Origin: Pogona vitticeps
Taxonomy: Eukaryota; Chordata; Lepidosauria; Squamata; Agamidae
DNA length: 64,000 bases
Direction of reading: 5' to 3'
Assembly (NCBI RefSeq): GCF_051106095.1
Contig: NC_135791.1
Span: 3,612,001-3,676,000, forward strand
The notes below the pieces were generated by a model. The model was not told the DNA's origin and made no database searches. It saw only the letters and a program-made list of their open reading frames with translations. The position numbers and the translations under genes are program-made. Position 1 is the first letter of the stretch. Each line of letters begins with the position of its first letter. This document shows, one piece after another, positions 58,907 through 64,000 of this stretch.

Positions 58907-60414
58907 GGAGTAGGAACTGGCCCATTGCCTTCCCAGTGAGTTACAGTGGCTTCTTACCGTTGTCTCCATTCTACAGGTTTGGTTTATCGAAGTCCAGCTT
59001 GATTCTCAAATTCCATAGTAGTTCTTTCAACCAACCATGTGCTGGTGGTATTTTCGCCCAAGGTGATTGAGACTTTTGGAAAAGAGAGAGAGAGAGAGAG
59101 ACTCTCCATACCTCTTATTCCTTTCTTCTTTTGCCTGCATGAAATAGAATTGTAATGGGAACACACTTCCACCAGATGGAGCCTTTGCACATGTTCATAA
59201 TAAGCTCCCAGCTGAGTTCTCTTTGTGGTGTGTTTGTCTAGAAAGCACATGGTCCATTGTCATGCTTGCTGTTCTTCTGTGTCTTCAGAGTTAGAGAAGG
59301 AGATCAATTCCATCTTCTGGAGAGGGCCAGATTAAGCCTAGAGGCCATTCATTGCTGACAATGAATCAAGCTTAACTTGATTATGAATACCTTTTCAGCT
59401 TGTTATGTTAATATTAATCCCTATCATTTTTTTTCTCAGTAGGGTAGCTATCTTAAGTCTATTGCAGGAAGAACAATTTTGAAAAAGGATTGTAGGACCT
59501 TAAATGACTACTAATAACAAAAGGTGAACTTATTTACCTGATAGTCACACAGTGCAGGATTAGTGTAGTTCTTAGGCATGTACAGGATGTATATCTCCCA
59601 GCATCATAGACAACATGTGAGCAAAGTCTTTCCTTAGAGACAGGCTAGGGTCTTGGACACAACACTCGCCTTTGAGTAAGACCTAATCAGATTCCTGAAT
59701 CATTTTTAGACATTAAATGAATTCTTCGAGACCTGCTTTAATCAACATCTTAATCTCCTTTCATGCTTACCAAAAACAAAAGTACTCTCTACTCTTTTTC
59801 CTGTTCTGCAGCTGTAATTTGCTTGACTCCAGGGAAGAAAGTGGACTGGCTTTTGATGACAAGAGATAAGGCGAAGGTGTTAAATCTCCATTGTTACTGC
59901 TTTGATGTCCTCTCAGGCAAGAAAGCTATTGAAAGTGTCACCTTTCCCTTTGCTCTGACCCTTCCATACCTTTGTCCCAAGCACTCACAAACTAGCCTCG
60001 AAGTTTCTAAATGGATTCTGTGTTCCATGTTCCCCTCATTTCTCAGTTTCTTCCCAGCTTATCATGGCAGTCACTTTTCTCACCACTTGAAGGTTGTAGA
60101 TTTGCTGGTTTTGTGTTGCAGTTGTTCTTCCGGGAACCAGCACACCACCCAGTTGGTTTGCAAGTCTGATTTCTCAGAAAAAGGTGGCCTGAATCACAAC
60201 CCTGGAATGCCACAGCAACGTAAGCTCTAATGACAGGTTATCTGTAATATAGGGTTTGAAATCTCATCTTAGGTATGTCAGCACTGGGGAATTTACAAGC
60301 AGGATCAGGCAACGTAGGATACCTTCCTGGATAGAAACTGGCCGCATGCCAGGGGGAAAAAATGATGACACTGCACAGAGATGTAGGAGTCTAGGAATGA
60401 TGATGAGATCCAGC
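58905..60414. other. Intergenic, no gene recognised
   Basis: The longest open frame (59763-60230, 155 codons) has no recognisable domain, has low-complexity Ser/Leu/Phe composition and starts without any supporting context. I do not call it a gene. A short GA run lies at about 59082-59101. Confidence 0.4.
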
Positions 60415-60562
60415 AGGGTGTGGTGGATAGTGTAATGGACTTGGACTCTGGAGATTTGGGTTCCATTCCACAGTTGGCAATAAAAACCCACAGGGTGAAT
60501 ATCTCACACATATTGAAAACCCTGCTTGGGTTGACGCAAGTCACAGAAGACTTGATAGCACA
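60415..60562 (+). repeat. tRNA/MIR-type SINE, diverged
   Basis: GGTGTGGTGGATAGTGTAAT, GATTTGGGTTCCATTCCACA, then AAGTCACAGAAGACTTGATA as its tail. It is followed by a (CT)n(GT)n microsatellite at about 60567-60619. Confidence 0.5.
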
Positions 60563-60570
60563 TTTCTCTT

Positions 60571-60610
<40 letters not shown>

Positions 60611-60619
60611 TGTGTGTGT

Positions 60620-61370
60620 ATTTTGCAAAGATTCCTTGGGGATGAACTGGACTCTACGTAAAGCCATATTGTATACACATCTCAAGACATTCCTGTCATT
60701 ATCGGCCAGGTCAACAACACCTTCAGGGGATCCATAGCAGATTTCGCTCTCTGCCACCCTTTCCCTTCCCCCAATGCAACAGGTAAGCATTTCTCTGCCG
60801 TAGGAGCCAAGGGGTTCTGTGCAAAAGAGATGGACTGCAATAGACTGTCATGATTAAGGTTGACCCTGGAAACCACCTGAATATGGCTGGATTCCTTGGA
60901 TCTACCTCCTTGGTTGCAACACTCATGGAAGGACTTTACACCTTACAGGAACCACCACCCCTTAGCAAAGACAGGTGGCGGCCCATGGCTACTGCGGACC
61001 AAATGGAAATCTCACAAGAGACAATAGGAGAATTGCCATTATTACTGGCCTGGAATACAGGTGGCCCTCTGGCAGGTGTGAATTCCAGGAGGTGAAGTCC
61101 AAAGAAAGTAAAAATGTCCACGTTCTGCTCAGGGAACGTTCTATTCAAGGGGATGTACGGATGAAACTAGGGAATACTGGGAAAATAAGAGATTTTCTAT
61201 TTTTTTTTTAAACTATATATAATTGATGTTAGAACTCTGCGAGGAAGGATGAACCAGAGGGTGAGGGGCCGACCCAAGATCACGGCTTCATCTGATAGTG
61301 TCCAGATGACAAATCTTGCAAATAGCAAACAAGATGGCCATTTTCATCCTGTCCAAAGCAAGAAGTGCCG

Positions 61371-61408
<38 letters not shown>

Positions 61409-62439
61409 ACTCACTCACTTGGTACTAAGAGAAAAAGACTAGGAAACAGAGACACGCCACCTTGTTCCTCCCCACCTGCTGAAGGCCAGGGTGGTATCCG
61501 CTATATGATGTCTGGCTGGTGACTGGCAGCCCGTCCACTCAGCAGGATTTTATATAATGACTGGAAACCTGATCAATAAGCTTTTGTATAGATTGAGTTC
61601 CTGCCGTACCGCATCTCAGAAGCAGCTGACCTTACAGCACTTATGGAAAAATCCATGAGTTAATTATGACACAGCTCCAGGACATCACGTGATGCCCAAG
61701 CTGTTTTTCTGTTGTCTCTGAAATGTGGGGGACCAGACAAGGTCACCCCTTAGATGAGCTGAGCTTGTGAAGATACACAAGTCACTATGTGCAGGAATAA
61801 CTCTAGAGGGAGGGAGGTTGGAGGAGGCTCCTATATTTTTAAGGATTTAAAAAGATTGCATGCAAGAGAATTCCATCCATGGGGTTCCTCATGTCCCTGC
61901 AGCAATGGGATGGGGAAAAAAATCTGTGTTAAGTGTAGGAGCCATTGTGAAAGCTGGATTGCGTCACATCAATATGTTACTCAAGTGGTGCTCTGATTTA
62001 ACAGGACACAAGCTTAAAACACAATGCAAAACAATAATAATAATACTGATGATTATTAATATTACAACAGTAACATTCCACTCCGTTTACAGTGTTCATC
62101 CTGACCGTACCATTGCTAATGGATCCAAAACAACAGCCCTGCATAAAAAAGCATAGATATAGCAGCATTTGCTGGGTGTGTCTGGAAAGAGAATTTCCAA
62201 AATTTTAACAAATACAAAAAAAAAAGTCCTTAGTGGGGGCAAAATCCTAAGAGGGAAGGGACTCAATAAAAACATCTGAAGATGGAGCCTACTCCATGGT
62301 TACAAACATTTTCTGTCTGGGTGCAAAGGTAGAAGGCAGGAACCGAAAAATGAAAAGGGGGAAAGGAAGGGTGGACTGGGTGCAAACCTCTGAAAGTTAC
62401 ATTTTGTGTTACTAATTGCCTCTCCATGCTGGAATGGCA
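60620..62439. other. Intergenic, no gene recognised
   Basis: AT-rich DNA with a (CT)n(CTCA)n simple repeat at about 61376-61420 and a short ATA/AAT-rich stretch near 62030-62070. No coding or RNA gene is supported. Confidence 0.4.
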
Positions 62440-62800
62440 TCCTTCAGTCTCGAGAGACTATGGTAACGTGCTCTGTATGGAGGACTTGGAGAATCCTCTC
62501 CAGAGCATGAAGCCTTGGTAAAATAATATGGAGGATAGGCTGTTACCCAAGCAGCAAATCCCCCCTCTCCACGTTGCTGAAATAGTCCAGTGGAAAGGCA
62601 AGAGCCAATACAACTGGTTCCAGCGACGTTACAGGAGTTGCCAGAATGACATGAACTGCCTCCGGGACTCCGGCTCCGGATTTTGCCTCTAGGTTAACTC
62701 CTGAAGCCTTTTCCATCAGTGGATAAACCACAAGGCAGTGGAGGTTTGAAATCGGAGTTTTCCTTCTCTTAGATGGGCTGCCTTCCAAGGCTGACAATCC
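62440..62800 (-). repeat. Unclassified dispersed repeat, copy 2 of an inverted pair
   Basis: Reverse complement of 44222-44600: CAGTCTCGAGAGACTATGGT, CTCCACGTTGCTGAAATAGT, AGCCAATACAACTGGTTCCA, TTAACTCCTGAAGCCTTTTC, AGATGGGCTGCCTTCCAAGG. Confidence 0.7.
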
Positions 62801-63589
62801 CCACTTACCCAGCCTGCTCCCTCACGGCATGGATGATGTTCGAACCCAATCCGTTCTGGCATCTCCATGCTATGGGGTGGTTATCCTTAGTAGTGTCTTT
62901 ATCACATCATTGGTTAGGATGTGTTGTCTGGAAATACTCTCTGGTTCCACCTAGTGGCCAATTCTGATGGTGTACATCGGAATAGACAAAGGACAAAACG
63001 AAAGCATACTTCCCTTGCCATTCAAGACTAAAGGTGAATGGCCGAGAATATTAACAATTTCTGCCAAAATTGCTCTAAAATGTCTTAAAATGTTCTTAGC
63101 CATTTTTGACAGTACCTATGAATGGCTTGTTTCGCTTATGTACCATAGTATACTTCTTACACTTAAAAAGTAATTTGATGATTTCTGGCCATGGTCAAAT
63201 GAAACTAGTTACTATCAAAGGTCTGGGAATCCTGAGCATCTGAAATTTTGAAAGATGGAAGTAAAGAGATGGGGAGGAATCCAGGTGGCCAATGTGCTGT
63301 AGTGGACAGAACGGCAAAACTAGTACTTAGGAGACCCGGGTTCAAATTCTAATCATTCCTTAAATGTTTCACAAATCTTGAAAACATGATTAGAATTGCT
63401 GTAAATCAGAGGCCAACAATAGGAACACGGCAGAAGTAGAGAACAGCATTTTTTCGGATTGTGAGCCATTGACTGGCAATCTAGAAAGAAGCATGTGGGT
63501 TGAAGGAAGGATAGCTTCAGATCAGCTTAGGGGCTGATCTGAAATTATAGATGCAAAATGTTCCAAATTCTGTTCTCATCCTCTCCAGG
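62801..63589. other. Intergenic, with a possible diverged SINE
   Basis: Positions 63290-63410 contain GTGCTGTAGTGGACAGAACG and GGAGACCCGGGTTCAAATTC, which look like a tRNA/MIR-type SINE head. Otherwise nothing is recognised. Confidence 0.4.
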
Positions 63590-64000
63590 TATGAAACCCT
63601 GCGGATCTCCTGCCAGTTGGATAATATACTAAGCAAGATGGGCTCAGATGGGTTTAAAGAAGTATCGATTGTTTCACTGGAGGCGAACGTCATACACACG
63701 CTTGTATTACCAATCACTCTGTATGGGGTGTAAATGCTGCACAGTGAAGAAAGGTAGCAAGAAAAGAATGGATTTATTTGAAAGGTGGTGCTGGAGGAGA
63801 GCTTCCTGGAAGGCCAGGAAGACAAATAAGTGGGTCCTAGATCAAATCAAGCCTGAACAATCTCTGGAGGCCAAAATGTTGAGACTGCAGCTGTTGTACT
63901 ATGGACCCATCATGAGAAGGCAGGATTGTCTGGAAAAGACAATCATGGTAGGAAAGGTGGAAGGCAGCAGGAAATGAGGAAGATCCAAATACGAGATGGA
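63590..64000 (+). mobile_element. BovB/RTE-like LINE fragment, running off the right edge
   Basis: Successive frames read DLFERWCWRRASWKARKTNK, VLDQIKPEQSLEAKMLRLQL, YYGPIMRRQDCLEKTIMVGK and VEGSRK, the conserved C-terminal part of the RTE/BovB-like reverse-transcriptase protein. An upstream frame carries GLKKYRLFHWRRTSYTRLYY, where the reading frame is broken. This is a degraded copy continuing beyond the window. Confidence 0.8.

Noticed and set aside
59763-60230. 155-codon open frame downstream of the GH3 genes
   Set aside because: No family resemblance and low-complexity composition; chance is a sufficient explanation.

Overview
This window is vertebrate nuclear DNA, almost certainly from a squamate reptile (lizard or snake). 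The genes have many short exons with GT..AG introns. The interspersed repeats are squamate-typical: tRNA-derived SINEs with GAT-repeat tails (Sauria-SINE-like), 3' fragments of a BovB/RTE-type LINE, L1 remnants, and many short palindromic DNA-transposon derivatives flanked by TA. The species cannot be named from the sequence.

Layout. (1) About 1-5.7 kb, minus strand: the 5' part of TRAPPC3 (coding exons 1-3). Its last exons lie off the left edge, and its CpG-island promoter is at about 5.1-5.95 kb. (2) About 5.95-14.5 kb: intergenic DNA with repeats and no gene I can support. (3) 14,529-25,717, plus strand: a complete nine-exon angiopoietin-family gene (signal peptide, coiled coil, fibrinogen-like domain; 506 aa), with a poly(A) signal near 26.3 kb. 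(4) About 25.7-30.1 kb: repeats, then a strong CpG island (about 28.6-29.35 kb) that is the likely promoter and 5' noncoding exon of the next gene. (5) 30,122-40,381 and 45,560-57,436, both plus strand: two complete, tandemly duplicated genes of 14 coding exons each. Each encodes a 744-aa secreted glycoside hydrolase family 3 protein of the plant/fungal beta-D-xylosidase type. (6) About 57.4-64 kb: repeats only, ending inside a LINE fragment.

TRAPPC3 and the angiopoietin gene are divergently oriented with about 9 kb between their start codons. TRAPPC3 is a housekeeping vesicle-tethering subunit. The angiopoietin is a secreted Tie-receptor ligand. The GH3 pair would be secreted or lysosomal enzymes acting on beta-linked sugars. 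I see no shared pathway among the three loci.

The most interesting content is the GH3 pair. All exon lengths and intron phases are kept and neither copy has a disabling change. Their similarity is a mosaic: some exons and their immediate intron flanks are nearly identical while neighbouring exons have clearly diverged, which suggests patchy gene conversion. I recall no counterpart gene in human. Second is the angiopoietin beside TRAPPC3, a location where human has no angiopoietin as far as I recall.
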